From contig JADZGD010000036.1 of the NCBI GenBank assembly GCA_020854055.1, positions 62,001 to 126,000 of the forward strand: a DNA stretch of 64,000 nt. The letters are read 5' to 3'. Source of the DNA: Bryobacterales bacterium. Lineage in GTDB: Bacteria; Acidobacteriota; Terriglobia; Bryobacterales; Bryobacteraceae. Position 1 is the first letter of the stretch, and every line of letters starts with the position of its first letter. Below, piece after piece: positions 45,058 to 55,400 of the stretch. Under the pieces are notes generated by a model that was given only the letters and a program-made list of their open reading frames with translations, had not been told where the DNA came from and did not search any database. Position numbers and translations under genes: made by a program.

Positions 45058-46467
45058 TCATGCAGGAAGCAGAAATCCGCGCCACACCAGCGAGCGCGCT
45101 ACCTGAAAGCAGGACGGCCAGGCGTTTTGCGGAAAACCGGAGAGCACCTCGCCGAATGTTTTCCGGCCGTCGCAGCCGGTGAGCAGCCGCAGGCTGTTTT
45201 GGTCCAGTTGCGCGCGGAATGGAATGCCGCTGGTCAACCGTATCTCGGCTGCTTCGGTCAGCCAGCGCCCGGCGTCAAAACGCGCGTGCTGGTTCAATGT
45301 CAGGCCGGGCGCCCCTTGCAACACTGCCCTGCTCAACTCCGCGTCGCTGGTGCCGTTTACATAATCGGTCAACCGGAAGCCCTGCTCCACCGCCTCGCCG
45401 AACGGTGCCGGACTGACCGGCGTAAACTCCTCAATCCGGTGCCAGTTGGCGCCACCCGTCTTCTTGCGCATGGCGATCATGCCCGAACCGATGGCTTCGA
45501 TGTTTTCCTGCTCGTAGAACCGCAGCCACTCATCGAACGGATTTTCAGCTCCCCCCGTGGTTTCGTTGATCCAGTTGCGCGCATAGGTGGCCGGGTCCAG
45601 CACCTCCGTCCGCAGTACCCACAGATCGCAGCCGGTCCCCTCCTGCCAGGACAGGATTCGCTGTTTCCAGTCCTCGCCTTTCAGATGAACCCAGTTGGCT
45701 AATAACTGGCAGTATCCGCCCTCGTTCAGATAACCGGGAGCCTCGCCAATGATTTGCCGTACCATGCCGTCCAGGCGCATGCCGCTATCGCGGTACAGCA
45801 ACCGCGAATCGGGCGAAATGAAAAATGGGGGATTGGAGACAATCTGGTCAAACAACTGGCCGCGCACGGGCTCAAAGAGACCGCCGGCCAGACAACGGAC
45901 ATTGGTCCGCCGGTTCAACCTGGCGTTGAAGCGGGCAAACTCCACCGCGCGCGGAGAAACGTCGGTTGCGAATACCTGCCGTGCCTGAGGCGAGGCTAAC
46001 AGGGCCTGAATTCCGTTCCCGGTTCCCAGGTCGAGAAAGCGATTCACCGGCCGCCGCAGCGTAAAGTTGGCCGCCAGCAGCGATGCCTGCGTAAGACCCA
46101 TCACCTGGTCCGGGCGGCTGGCGGCTTCCGCCGGATCCACGGCTAGAATCACGTCGCTGGCCGTGTGCAAGCGGATGCGGCCCCGCACCGTGTCGCCGGA
46201 TAACTCCAGGAAACCGGCGGCGGCCCAGTCCTCCAGGGGAATCGGCGCCAGTGCCTGGCGAGCCTCCTCCACGCCCGTCCCGGTATGAGTCAAAAAGATC
46301 CGGATCAGCGTGCCGGTCGTTCCTCCCAGGCCCGCGCGGTAATGAAAAAAGCGCGTGTTGACCGGGTCGCCGGGAAGAAACTCGTTCGGACCGAGAATCA
46401 TGGCGATGTTTGAGGCCGAGTAGCCGCCACGGTCCAGCACATCCCGGAACAGGCCGAAGTCATCCAT
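45058..46467 (-). CDS. Class I methyltransferase with HemK-type NPPF motif
   Basis: I start the gene at 46467 (MDDFGLFRDVLDRG), because the longer frame runs into the lexA promoter. The 469-residue product has an N-terminal domain without clear motifs, then the SAM site FLDLGTGNGIQALLAS near residue 160 and the NPPF signature in QIVSNPPFFISPDS near 225. NPPF/Y is typical of enzymes that methylate amide or exocyclic amino nitrogens (PrmC, RsmC). The C-terminal 200 residues look like a winged-helix substrate domain. RNA or protein as the target cannot be decided. Confidence 0.85.
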   Translation of the reverse strand: MDDFGLFRDVLDRGGYSASNIAMILGPNEFLPGDPVNTRFFHYRAGLGGTTGTLIRIFLTHTGTGVEEARQALAPIPLEDWAAAGFLELSGDTVRGRIRLHTASDVILAVDPAEAASRPDQVMGLTQASLLAANFTLRRPVNRFLDLGTGNGIQALLASPQARQVFATDVSPRAVEFARFNARLNRRTNVRCLAGGLFEPVRGQLFDQIVSNPPFFISPDSRLLYRDSGMRLDGMVRQIIGEAPGYLNEGGYCQLLANWVHLKGEDWKQRILSWQEGTGCDLWVLRTEVLDPATYARNWINETTGGAENPFDEWLRFYEQENIEAIGSGMIAMRKKTGGANWHRIEEFTPVSPAPFGEAVEQGFRLTDYVNGTSDAELSRAVLQGAPGLTLNQHARFDAGRWLTEAAEIRLTSGIPFRAQLDQNSLRLLTGCDGRKTFGEVLSGFPQNAWPSCFQVARSLVWRGFLLPA

Positions 46468-46499
46468 GGGCTCAATTTTAGACCGGCGGCATGAATCAC

Positions 46500-46538
46500 T
46501 TGACAGTTTCCTTTTTCTTCGCCAGTATGGAACATATG
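46500..46538 (+). promoter_or_regulatory. lexA promoter with a LexA-box-like half site
   Basis: TTGACA (46500-46505), a 17-base spacer and CAGTAT (46523-46528) form a promoter whose start point would fall near 46535, next to the ATG at 46536. GAACATATG at 46530-46538 matches the left part of the Gram-positive LexA box GAAC-N4-GTTC, but the right half (GGCA) does not match. Autoregulation is plausible only. Confidence 0.55.
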
Positions 46539-47165
46539 GCACTTACTCGCAGGCAAAAGCAGGTTCTCGATTTCATTGCCGAGTTTGTTCAGCGCCACGG
46601 CTACAGTCCCAGTTACGAAGAGATAGCCGAGGGGCTGGATCTGGCTTCGCTCGCAACGGTTCACAAACACATCTCATCGCTTGAGGGCAAGGGATATCTG
46701 CGGCGGAACTTCTACCAGAGCCGGTCGCTCGAGGTATCTGCCAAGTATCTGGAAGAGCAGCGGCAGTATGGGCGCTACGGCCCATCGCTCGAAGTGCGCC
46801 TGGCTGGCCGCATCGCCGCCGGATCGCCGGTTGAGTCCGTAGCCACCGACTCGAGCCTGAACCTTGGAGATTTTGTCGCCGGCGATGAGACGTTCGCGCT
46901 GGAAGTGCGCGGCGATTCAATGATCGAAGATCACATTTGCGATGGCGACTACGTTCTGGTGGAGCGTACCAACGACGTCAAAGACGGTGAAATCGTTGTA
47001 GCGCTGGTTTCGGGCATGGAAACAACGCTCAAGCGGTTCTACCGCGAATCGGACACGCTGGCGCGTCTGCAACCGGCCAATTCGGCGATGCAGCCCATAC
47101 TCATACCGCTGGAGAACCTCGAACTTCAAGGCCGCGTATTGGCCGTGTTAAGAAAATACCGTTAA
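46536..47165 (+). CDS. lexA: SOS repressor LexA
   Basis: The 209-residue product has a winged helix-turn-helix (LTRRQKQVLDFIAEFVQRHGYSPSYEEIA, then SLATVHKHISSLEGKGYL). It has the self-cleavage site in GRIAAGSPVES, where Ala-Gly is cut. The Ser-Lys dyad is intact: Ser in VRGDSMIEDHI and Lys in GMETTLKRFY. LexA represses DNA-damage genes until RecA triggers cleavage. An ATG nine bases earlier (46527) is possible. It is divergent from the methyltransferase. The Gram-positive-like helix-turn-helix matches the GAAC-type half site at its promoter. Confidence 0.94.
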   Translation: MALTRRQKQVLDFIAEFVQRHGYSPSYEEIAEGLDLASLATVHKHISSLEGKGYLRRNFYQSRSLEVSAKYLEEQRQYGRYGPSLEVRLAGRIAAGSPVESVATDSSLNLGDFVAGDETFALEVRGDSMIEDHICDGDYVLVERTNDVKDGEIVVALVSGMETTLKRFYRESDTLARLQPANSAMQPILIPLENLELQGRVLAVLRKYR

Positions 47166-47194
47166 ATCAGCGGCTGTTGCCGGCCGATTCGTTG

Positions 47195-47536
47195 TCAGCG
47201 ATTGAACAGTTCGCGTTCGGCGCGAAGCCAATCCTCTTCGGCTGAACCACCCTGCCGGCCGCGCGTTTCCCAGTACTGGTAGGCGAGCCGGGCGACATCA
47301 TCCTGGTTGAAATCCGTGGCGACCGCTCGCGACAGGTTGCTGATCGAGTCCGAAGACATGGCTGAACTTCCGTCCATCGCCACATCGGCGTTCGATTCGG
47401 CTTCCAACTCTGTCGAAGAGGCCTTGCGATGAGCGGCGCCACGCGTAGTGGTGCGCTTGGCTTTCTTCGCGCCGGAAACGGGGACAGAAGCGGCCGTTGT
47501 GGCTGGCTTCGATTCAAAATTACTTTTTCTCGCCAT
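47195..47536 (-). CDS. DUF2934 domain protein
   Basis: The 113-residue product has a disordered, basic N-terminal half (KKAKRTTTRGAAHRKASS). It ends with a compact DUF2934 domain: DVARLAYQYWETRGRQGGSAEEDWLRAERELF. The function is unknown, but this domain is common in Acidobacteriota and related soil bacteria and supports the lineage call. It converges on lexA. A run AAAATTAC before its start may be part of its promoter. Confidence 0.88.
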   Translation of the reverse strand: MARKSNFESKPATTAASVPVSGAKKAKRTTTRGAAHRKASSTELEAESNADVAMDGSSAMSSDSISNLSRAVATDFNQDDVARLAYQYWETRGRQGGSAEEDWLRAERELFNR

Positions 47537-47738
47537 CTGAGTTACTTCCCTAACTGAAAATTCCTTACTTCGATTTTACCAGGCGATAAAACCATTTCAG
47601 GTTCTAAATGTTTTAGATTCCGAACAATTGTCCGTTTCGTTACATTTCAAAAATCATTCCCTTCAAGGCAACGGACGGTGGCGTTGGTTGCTGCCCGATT
47701 GGCGAACGGCAGCGTGGGAGACCTTAACGTATAAACAT

Positions 47739-47808
47739 GGGCGGCACCTGAAAGTGCCCCCCATTTGTCTATTATGCCTCAACTGGAGTGAAAGTGTGCC
47801 CACTTGTT
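47739..47808. repeat. Repeat pair and imperfect hairpin before a small gene
   Basis: TGAAAGTGCCCCCCATTTGT (47749-47768) and TGAAAGTGTGCCCACTTGTT (47789-47808) begin with the same eight bases, exactly 40 bases apart. GGGCGGCAC (47739-47747) pairs with GTGCCCCCC (47754-47762) with one mismatch. It may be the worn end of an insertion sequence or a regulatory site for the gene at 47822. Confidence 0.4.
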
Positions 47809-47821
47809 ATGATAGGGCGTG

Positions 47822-48175
47822 ATGGGTGACAACTACCGCTTATTCGACGCCGGTCCCGATCCCTTCGGCCGTACGTGGCGCGTGGAGTTCCGGTGGTTGC
47901 AAAATGCTATTACGATCCGCCACTCCGATTCGGTAGACGTGAAATTCGTCATCGCGGAGCGGGACGGCGGCGATCGGCAGGAAAAGGTCGTCGCGCTGAT
48001 GCACCCGGCGCTGTTGCAACTGTGTGAAGAAACCGGACGCGCGCTGACCGATCCGTTCTGTATGAAATTGGCCGGCCTGCACCTCAAGAAGGTAATCGAA
48101 ACCGAAGAAGATTTCGAGAAGACCATCATTACGCCGGCTTACCACGAGCTGGCGGCTTACGCAAGCGAGATCTGA
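47822..48175 (+). CDS. Conserved small protein of unknown function
   Basis: The 117-residue product is hydrophilic and cytoplasmic, with the segment PFGRTWRVEFRWLQNAITIRHSDSVDVKF and a closing helix YHELAAYA. No catalytic motif is visible. The reading frame has the normal codon bias of its neighbours, so it is probably real. A GTG at 47819 is an alternative start next to this ATG. It precedes nfo by 57 bases and may share its transcript. Confidence 0.75.
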   Translation: MGDNYRLFDAGPDPFGRTWRVEFRWLQNAITIRHSDSVDVKFVIAERDGGDRQEKVVALMHPALLQLCEETGRALTDPFCMKLAGLHLKKVIETEEDFEKTIITPAYHELAAYASEI

Positions 48176-48232
48176 TCCCGCGCCCGCGGGCGCCTCAATG
48201 CTTCGCCCTGTTACCATAGAGGGCGAATCCCC

Positions 48233-49114
48233 TTGCGAAGAATCGGTATTCATACCTCGACCGCCGGTTCGCTGGAGCGGGCTGGAATCAAGGCGGCCGA
48301 ACTCGGTGCGAACACGTTTCAGATCTTCTCGGCGAGTCCGCGCATGTGGCGTGCGCCGGCGCCCGCCCGCGCGGCGATCGAGCGTCTGCGGGAGATCCGC
48401 CAAGAGCACGATTTAACGCCGCTGGTGATTCATGACAACTATCTGATCAATCTTGCCTCCTCGAATGGGGAGATCCTGGGCAAGTCGATCGAAGCGTTCC
48501 GCGGCGAACTGGAGCGCGCTATCGCTATCGGAGCCGAATATCTGGTCGTTCATCCGGGCAACTACAAAGGCGCCAGCGTGGAGCAGGGAATCGTCACTCT
48601 TGCCGAAGCCATGCGGCAGGCCAGCCAGGCATTGGATGGGCGCGCTCCGGCCATTCTGCTCGAAAACACCGCCGGCGCCGGAGCGCAACTAGGCGGTAGC
48701 TTTCAGCAACTGGCCGCCATTCGCGATGCTGCCCGCGCCGGGGTGTGTTTCGATATCGGTTACTGTATCGATACCTGCCACCTGCTGGTGTCTGGTCATG
48801 ACATCGTCACTGCCGCCGGGCTGAACGAAACGCTCGCCGAAATGAAAAGATGGCTCGGCATGGACCGTGTCCGGATCATCCATGCCAATGACTCCAAGAA
48901 AGGCCTCGGTTCCCGCGTCGACCGGCACGAGAACATCGGTGAAGGTTGCATCGGGCGGGAAGCGTTCCGCCGCATTCTCAATCATCCCGATTTGCGCGGC
49001 AAACCGTTTATCCTCGAGACTCCCGTCGACAACGAGGGCGACGACGCCAAGAACATGGAAGCGTTGAAAAAGCTATGCCAGAGAAGCCGTACGACCACAA
49101 ACAAATCGAACTGA
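48233..49114 (+). CDS. nfo: Endonuclease IV (AP endonuclease)
   Basis: The 293-residue enzyme nicks DNA at abasic sites using three metal ions. The ligands lie in IGIHTSTAGSL, VVHPGNYKG, LENTAGAG, FDIGYCIDTCHL, HANDSKKGLGSRVDRHENIGEG and FILETP. This set is diagnostic for the family. It starts at TTG, with AGAGGG nine bases upstream. Its last 40 bases overlap the start of leuS. With MutY, UvrA and LexA in the window, it adds to a strong DNA-repair theme, though each gene is separately arranged. Confidence 0.95.
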   Translation: MRRIGIHTSTAGSLERAGIKAAELGANTFQIFSASPRMWRAPAPARAAIERLREIRQEHDLTPLVIHDNYLINLASSNGEILGKSIEAFRGELERAIAIGAEYLVVHPGNYKGASVEQGIVTLAEAMRQASQALDGRAPAILLENTAGAGAQLGGSFQQLAAIRDAARAGVCFDIGYCIDTCHLLVSGHDIVTAAGLNETLAEMKRWLGMDRVRIIHANDSKKGLGSRVDRHENIGEGCIGREAFRRILNHPDLRGKPFILETPVDNEGDDAKNMEALKKLCQRSRTTTNKSN

Positions 49115-51537
49115 AATGGTTTGAGCGCTGGCAAAACCAGCCCGATCTTTATAAGGCGGATAGTAATTCCAGCCTGCCGAAATACTATGTGCTGGAGATG
49201 CTGCCCTACCCCAGCGGTACCCTGCACATCGGCCATATCCGGAACTACTCGATTGGTGACGCCCTGGCCCGCTACAAGCGAATGCGCGGGTTCAATGTGC
49301 TGCATCCCATGGGTTGGGACGCCTTCGGGTTACCCGCTGAGAACGCGGCCATCGCCAACCGGCGCCATCCGCGCGAATGGACGAGGGCCAACATCGACGA
49401 GATGAAGCGCCAGCACCGCCGCATGGCTTTCAGCTACGACTGGAATCGGGAGATTTCCACCTGCGAACCCGGATACTATCGCTGGAACCAGTGGTTCTTT
49501 CTGAAGATGTATGAGCGCGGTCTTGCCTACCGCCGCCAGGCATTGCTCAACTGGTGTCCCAACTGCGCTACCGTGCTGGCTAATGAGCAGGTGGTGGACG
49601 GCTGTTGCTGGCGTCACGAGACAACGCCCGTCGAGCAGCGTGAAATGGTGCAGTGGTTCATTCGCATCACCCGCTACGCAGACCAGCTATTGTCCGATAT
49701 CAAGCAGCTTGAAGACGGCTGGCCGGAACGAGTGCTCACCATGCAGCGCAACTGGATCGGCCGCTCGGAAGGGACCGAAGTCGATTTCGCGCTCGAAGGC
49801 GATCAGCGCAAGATCCGGGTCTTCACCACCCGTGTCGACACCATCTATGGCGCCACCTGCGTCATTCTCGCGCCGGAACATCCGTTGGTGACGGATCTGG
49901 CCACCGCGGGCGTCCACGCCGAGGTGCGGCGCATGATCGACGCCCGCGGACACAAAGACCCGGGCGACCTGGAGAAGGAAGGACTCTTCACCGGCCGTTA
50001 TGCCATCAATCCATTTAACGGCGAGCGCGTCCCCATCTGGGTGGCCAACTTCATCGTGATGGGTTACGGCACGGGCGCCATCATGGCGGTTCCGGCGCAT
50101 GATGAGCGCGATTTTGAATTCTGTAAACAATACGGCATCCCCATCCGGCCCGTGATCCGCCCCGTGGACGGCGATCTGGCCGATCCGGTGACCATCCGTG
50201 AGGCGTTCGCCGACTACGGCATCGTGGAGAATTCGGGCCAATTCAGCGGCCTCGCAAGCGCCGAAGCCCGGCTGCGGATGAATGAAGCGGCCGGGCGCGC
50301 CGGCTTTGGAAGCGCCGCCGTCACCTTCCGCCTCAAGGACTGGGGCGTCAGCCGGCAGCGCTACTGGGGTACCCCTATCCCGATGATCCATTGTCCCTGC
50401 TGCGGCGTGGTTCCGGTACCGGAAGAGGATCTGCCGGTGGTGCTGCCGCTTGACGTCGCTATCACCGGCCAGGGCAGTTCTCCCCTCGCGGCGGTGGATG
50501 CCTTCATGAATGTCCCCTGCCCCAAATGCGGAACTGCCGCCCGGCGCGAGAGCGACACCATGGACACTTTTATTGATTCGTCCTGGTACTTTTACCGCTA
50601 TTGTGATCCGGACAACGCCGGCGCGCCATTCGACACCCAGTCCGCCGCCTACTGGTTCCCTATCGACCAGTACATCGGAGGCGTCGAGCACGCAATTCTG
50701 CACCTGATCTACTCACGCTTCTGGACAAAGTTCATGCGCGATCTGGGCCTGGTGGCCAACGATGAGCCGGCCACGCGCCTGTTCACCCAGGGCATGGTGA
50801 TCAAAGACGGCGCCAAAATGTCGAAGTCCAAGGGCAACGTCATTAGTGCCGACCAGATGATTGAGCGCTTTGGCGCCGATACGGGAAGAGTTTTCGAACT
50901 CTTCGCCGCCCCGCCGGAGAAGGACCTGGACTGGACTGACGCCGGCGCCGAAGGCGCCTACCGCTTCCTCGGCCGCGTCTATCGTTTCCTCACTCGCAAT
51001 GCGGACAGAGCGCTCGCGGCGCAGCCCGGCGGCGCGTCCCCGAGCGAGAGCGACCGCCGGATCCGGCGCAAGCTTCACCAGACGCTCAGGAAGGTTACCG
51101 AAGACTTTGAAACGCGCTGGCATTTCAACACCTCCATCGCGAAAATCATGGAGTTTGTTAACGACCTCTATGCGGCGGAGGCGGACCTTTCGCCGGCCGT
51201 CCTGCTGGAGGCGCTGGAGACGCTGGTGCTCATGCTGGAGCCGTTTGCGCCGTATGTCGCTGAAGAAATGTGGGAACAGTTGGGGCGAACCGGTCCTGTA
51301 TTCCGCCAACCCTGGCCGGCGTTTGACGCCGGGCTGGCCAGGGAAGAAGAAGCGGAAATTGTCGTCCAGGTGAATGGAAAGCTGCGGGCGCGCTTCCAGG
51401 CCCCTTTCGGTACTCCCCAGGCTACGCTGGAGACGACCGCACTCGGGAATGACAAGATTCAACAGGCGATCGAGGGCAGGCGGGTCGCAAAAGTGGTTGT
51501 CGTGCCCGACAAGCTGGTAAACATTGTTGTGCGATAG
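49075..51537 (+). CDS. leuS: Leucyl-tRNA synthetase
   Basis: The 820-residue class I synthetase charges tRNA-Leu. HIGH motif: PSGTLHIGHIRNYS near residue 49. KMSKS motif: GAKMSKSKGNVIS near 580. A CP1 editing domain lies around residues 220-420. A zinc-like cluster follows the HIGH module: NWCPNCATVLANEQ. A second cluster occurs in CPCCGVVP and CPKCGTA. The start at 49075 lies inside nfo, giving a 40-base overlap; no good internal start exists later. The ribosome site there is weak, so translation may be coupled to nfo. Confidence 0.96.
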   Translation: MPEKPYDHKQIELKWFERWQNQPDLYKADSNSSLPKYYVLEMLPYPSGTLHIGHIRNYSIGDALARYKRMRGFNVLHPMGWDAFGLPAENAAIANRRHPREWTRANIDEMKRQHRRMAFSYDWNREISTCEPGYYRWNQWFFLKMYERGLAYRRQALLNWCPNCATVLANEQVVDGCCWRHETTPVEQREMVQWFIRITRYADQLLSDIKQLEDGWPERVLTMQRNWIGRSEGTEVDFALEGDQRKIRVFTTRVDTIYGATCVILAPEHPLVTDLATAGVHAEVRRMIDARGHKDPGDLEKEGLFTGRYAINPFNGERVPIWVANFIVMGYGTGAIMAVPAHDERDFEFCKQYGIPIRPVIRPVDGDLADPVTIREAFADYGIVENSGQFSGLASAEARLRMNEAAGRAGFGSAAVTFRLKDWGVSRQRYWGTPIPMIHCPCCGVVPVPEEDLPVVLPLDVAITGQGSSPLAAVDAFMNVPCPKCGTAARRESDTMDTFIDSSWYFYRYCDPDNAGAPFDTQSAAYWFPIDQYIGGVEHAILHLIYSRFWTKFMRDLGLVANDEPATRLFTQGMVIKDGAKMSKSKGNVISADQMIERFGADTGRVFELFAAPPEKDLDWTDAGAEGAYRFLGRVYRFLTRNADRALAAQPGGASPSESDRRIRRKLHQTLRKVTEDFETRWHFNTSIAKIMEFVNDLYAAEADLSPAVLLEALETLVLMLEPFAPYVAEEMWEQLGRTGPVFRQPWPAFDAGLAREEEAEIVVQVNGKLRARFQAPFGTPQATLETTALGNDKIQQAIEGRRVAKVVVVPDKLVNIVVR

Positions 51538-51604
51538 TAGGTAGAGACCGGGACATCCGGTGCACTAACGTTTTACTATTTAATTTGGCATGTGGAATCC
51601 GGCG

Positions 51605-51627
51605 CTGCGTTTGGCGACGAAACGCAG
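51605..51627 (+). terminator. Hairpin downstream of leuS
   Basis: CTGCGTTT (51605-51612) pairs with AAACGCAG (51620-51627), with a seven-base loop. It lies 65 bases after the leuS stop, but no T run follows. It is a weak terminator candidate for the nfo-leuS transcript. Confidence 0.4.
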
Positions 51628-51689
51628 TTCGGAGAATCCCGTGGTCAGGCTCGCGCATCTTAGATTGCTGAGTAATTCGGCTAACAACT

Positions 51690-52256
51690 ATGAGAACATC
51701 CATTCTGCTTTCGCTGATCGTAATTTCATCGTCCGTTCTGATGTTCGCGGCGGACGATCAAGAGGGCGCTATTAAGGCGAGCGGTAAACCGACGGGTGCG
51801 GGACTTTTCGTCAATGGCAAGTACCTCGGACCCGCGGGCCGCTTTTCGGTTGCGGACAAGTACACCGTACCCGCCGGTGAGGCTGAAGTGGCTCTGCGGG
51901 ATCCGCGTTATGAAGAGTACACTACGAAGGTTACAATTCGTCCCGGCAAGACCACCAAAGTTAAGTACCATTTGAAGAAGCTCCCCACCCCACAGGGTCC
52001 GTTCGGACGTCTGCGGTTTGGTGGAGGCGCGGCGGAGTCTTTTATTTCGGTGGCCGCCGGTGATACCAGCGCGGTGTATGTAAACGACCGGTTCATGGGC
52101 TTTGTCGATGAACTCAATAATCGGGGTGGTGGATTGCTGCTGCCGCCGGGAGAGTACAGCGTTCGCGTCTCGTCGCCCATGTACGGCGACATCAACCAGA
52201 AGGTCACCATTACCGCGAACAAGGTAACTGTAATCCCGCTGAAACAAGCCAAGTAG
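51690..52256 (+). CDS. Exported PEGA domain protein
   Basis: The 188-residue product has a signal peptide (LLSLIVISSSVLMFAAD). Two PEGA-like beta units follow: GAGLFVNGKYLGPAGRFS with YTVPAGEAEVALRDPRYEEY, and AVYVNDRFMGFVDELN with LLLPPGEYSVRVSSPMY. PEGA domains are small surface-layer-like beta folds that probably bind polysaccharide or protein. The C-terminus ends QAK. Its own transcript is likely, since a hairpin follows 15 bases later. Function beyond the domain is unknown. Confidence 0.9.
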   Translation: MRTSILLSLIVISSSVLMFAADDQEGAIKASGKPTGAGLFVNGKYLGPAGRFSVADKYTVPAGEAEVALRDPRYEEYTTKVTIRPGKTTKVKYHLKKLPTPQGPFGRLRFGGGAAESFISVAAGDTSAVYVNDRFMGFVDELNNRGGGLLLPPGEYSVRVSSPMYGDINQKVTITANKVTVIPLKQAK

Positions 52257-52270
52257 TTCCTTCGAATTTT

Positions 52271-52298
52271 CGGGAGCCGGCGAACGTTCCGGCTCCCG
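52271..52298 (+). terminator. Perfect hairpin after the PEGA gene
   Basis: CGGGAGCCGG (52271-52280) pairs perfectly with CCGGCTCCCG (52289-52298), with an eight-base loop. It starts 15 bases after the stop. There is no T run, so it may be a rho-assisted end or an mRNA-protecting stem. Confidence 0.6.
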
Positions 52299-52425
52299 CT
52301 ACCCACAATCCGTTGCCGCAACTCTGATGGATTGACAGCCCGTCCTTCCGGCGTCGTTGTGTTGCGTGTTTCGCCTGCCCGCTATTATCCGCGTGTTATC
52401 CTGAATTCATCCCCACTCTGGTCTC

Positions 52426-55400
52426 ATGCAAAAGCTTTTAGCCCTTAACCGCGGCGAGATCGCGATCCGGATCCTGCGCGCAGCCAACGAGCTTGGTCTT
52501 CGCACGGTCGCCGTCTATTCCATCGAAGATCGCTTCAGCCTGCATCGGTTCAAGGCCGATGAGGCGTACGAAATCGGCCAGGGCATGGGTCCGGTTCAGG
52601 CTTACCTGGATGTCGAGGGCATTATCGCGCTGGCGCTCGAAAAGGGCGTCGATGCGATTCACCCCGGCTACGGCTTCCTGGCGGAAAACCCGGCGCTGCC
52701 GCGGGCTTGCGAAGAAGCGGGCATCACATACATTGGACCGACGGCCGGACTGCTCGAACGGTTAGGGGATAAAACCGCCGCCCGCCAAATTGCGATCGAT
52801 GCCGGCGTGCCGGTGATTCCGGGTAATGAAAAGCCAATCTCCTCGATCGAGGAAGGTCACAGGATCGCGGCCGGAATCGGATTCCCGCTGATGATCAAGG
52901 CCGCCTTCGGGGGCGGCGGCCGGGGAATGCGAGTGGTGATGTCGGCCGGCGACTTTGCCGCGCGATTTGAGGAAGCGCGCCGCGAAGCAGGCGCCGCCTT
53001 CGGCAACGATGCCGTCTTCATCGAGCGTTATATCCCCCGCGCAAAGCACGTCGAAGTTCAGATCCTGGCCGATCACCACGGCAACGTGCTGCACCTGTAT
53101 GAGCGCGATTGCTCTATCCAGCGCCGCCACCAGAAAGTGGTGGAGATCGCTCCAGCGGTCAATCTGGCCTCGCGGACGCGCGATGCGATCACCACGGCCG
53201 CGGTGCGGTTGGCCCGCGCCGCCGGATACCGTAATGCCGGTACCGTCGAATTTCTGGTGGATGCCGATACCGGCCACTGGTACTTCATCGAAGTGAATCC
53301 GCGCATCCAGGTGGAACACACGGTCACCGAGATGGTTACCGGCATCGATCTTGTCCGGTCCCAGATTCTCGTTGCCCAGGGCCATGAACTTTTCGGCGAC
53401 GCCATGGGTCTGCCGGCGCAGAATGAGATCCCGCTTCACGGCTTCGCCATCCAGTGCCGCATCACCACCGAGGATCCGGCCAACCACTTTGTCCCCGACT
53501 ATGGCCGCATCTTCACCTATCGCTCGCCGGCCGGCTTCGGAATCCGCCTGGACGGCGCCTCCGCCTTCACCGGCGCGGTGATAACGCCCTACTACGATTC
53601 GCTGCTGGTGAAGATTACCGCCTGGGGGCGCGAGTTCCGGCACGCCTGCCAGAGGATGGACCGCGCCTTGCGCGAGTTCCGCATCCGCGGCGTTAAGACC
53701 AACATTCCGTTCCTGGAGAACGTGGTCAACCACCCGATGTTTCAGTCCGGGGAAGCGGTCACATCGTTCATCGACGAAACACCCGCGCTGTTTCGCTTCG
53801 CGCCGCGCCGCGACCGCGCCACCAAAGTGCTCACCTATCTGGGCGAGGTGATTGTCAACGGAAACCCGGAGGTGGCGCAGAAACCTCGTCCGGCGGTGCT
53901 GCGGCCGGCGCCGGTACCCGCCTATGTCCGGGCGGCGCCGCCATCCGGCACCCGGGACCGCCTGCGCGAGTTAGGTCCGGCCCGCTTCGCCGAATGGACG
54001 CGCGATCAGAAGCAACTGCTGCTTACCGATACGACGTTTCGTGACGCCCACCAGTCGCTGCTCGCCACCCGTGTCCGCACCTTCGACATGTTGGCCGTCG
54101 CCAACTACAAGGCGCAACGGCTGCACAATCTCTACAGCATGGAGATGTGGGGCGGAGCTACGTTTGACGTCAGCCTGCGCTTCCTGCACGAAGACCCCTG
54201 GGCGCGCCTGCGAGCGCTGCGCGAGGCCATCCCCAACGTCTGCTTTCAGATGTTGCTCCGGGCGTCCAACGCCGTGGGCTACACCGCCTATCCGGACAAC
54301 GTGGTGGAGACCTTCATCCGTGAAGCCGCCGAACAGGGCATCGATATCTTCCGTGTCTTCGACTCGCTCAACTGGATGCCAAACCTGAAAGACGCGGTGG
54401 AAGCCGTTCTCAAAACGGGCAAGGTCTGCGAAGCGTCGATCTGCTATACGGGCGATATTCTCGATCCGGCCCGTGAGAAGTATCCGCTCCAGTACTATGT
54501 CCGGCTGGCCAGGGAGCTGGTTTCAATGGGCACCCATATCCTGGGTATCAAGGACATGGCTGGACTGCTCCGGCCCTACGCCGCGTGGAAGCTCGTTAAA
54601 GCACTGAAAGACGAGGTGGGCGTTCCCATCCACTTCCATACGCACGATACCAGCGGCATCAACGCGGCTTCCATCCTCAAGGCCTCTGACGCCGGTGTCG
54701 ATATCGCTGATGCCGCCATTGCCTCGATGAGCGGCACCACCAGCCAACCCAACCTGAACTCGATCGTCGCCGCGCTCCAACACACGGGGCGCGACACCGG
54801 CCTCGACCTGGAAGCGCTCAACCGCGCAGCGGAGTACTGGGAGACCGTTCGTACCTACTATTTGCCCTTTGATTGCGGCCTGCGCAGCGGCAGCGCCGAA
54901 GTTTATCTGCACGAAATGCCCGGCGGCCAGTTCACCAACCTGAAGGAGCAGGCCGAAGCCATGGGGCTCGGACCCCGCTGGCCGGAGATTGCCCGCGCCT
55001 ATGCCGATGTCAACCTGGCCTTCGGCGACATTGTCAAGGTGACGCCCTCCAGCAAGGTGGTTGGCGACATGGCGCTGTTCCTGGTCAGCCACGGTATGAC
55101 CGTGCGCGAGTTTGAGCGCCTTGGCCCCGATCACACCTTGACGCTGCCCAATTCGGTGGTGGAGATGTTTGACGGGGCGCTCGGCCAGCCTGAGGGCGGA
55201 TGGCCCGCCAGGATCCAGCAAATCGTCCTGCGCGGCGCCCAGCCAAAGACCGGCCGGCCCGGTGAACATTTGCAGCCTGTCGATCTCACCCTCGCTGCCG
55301 CCGAACTGGAACAGAAGACGTCACAGAAGTGCTCCCCGACGGATCTGATGAGCTATCTGATGTACCCCGACGTCTTCGTTAAGTTTGCCAGGGCCCGTGC

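Noticed and set aside
48946..49074. Longer N-terminus for LeuRS.
   Set aside because: These codons lie deep in nfo and give an Arg-rich tail not seen in LeuRS; the family start is at 49075.
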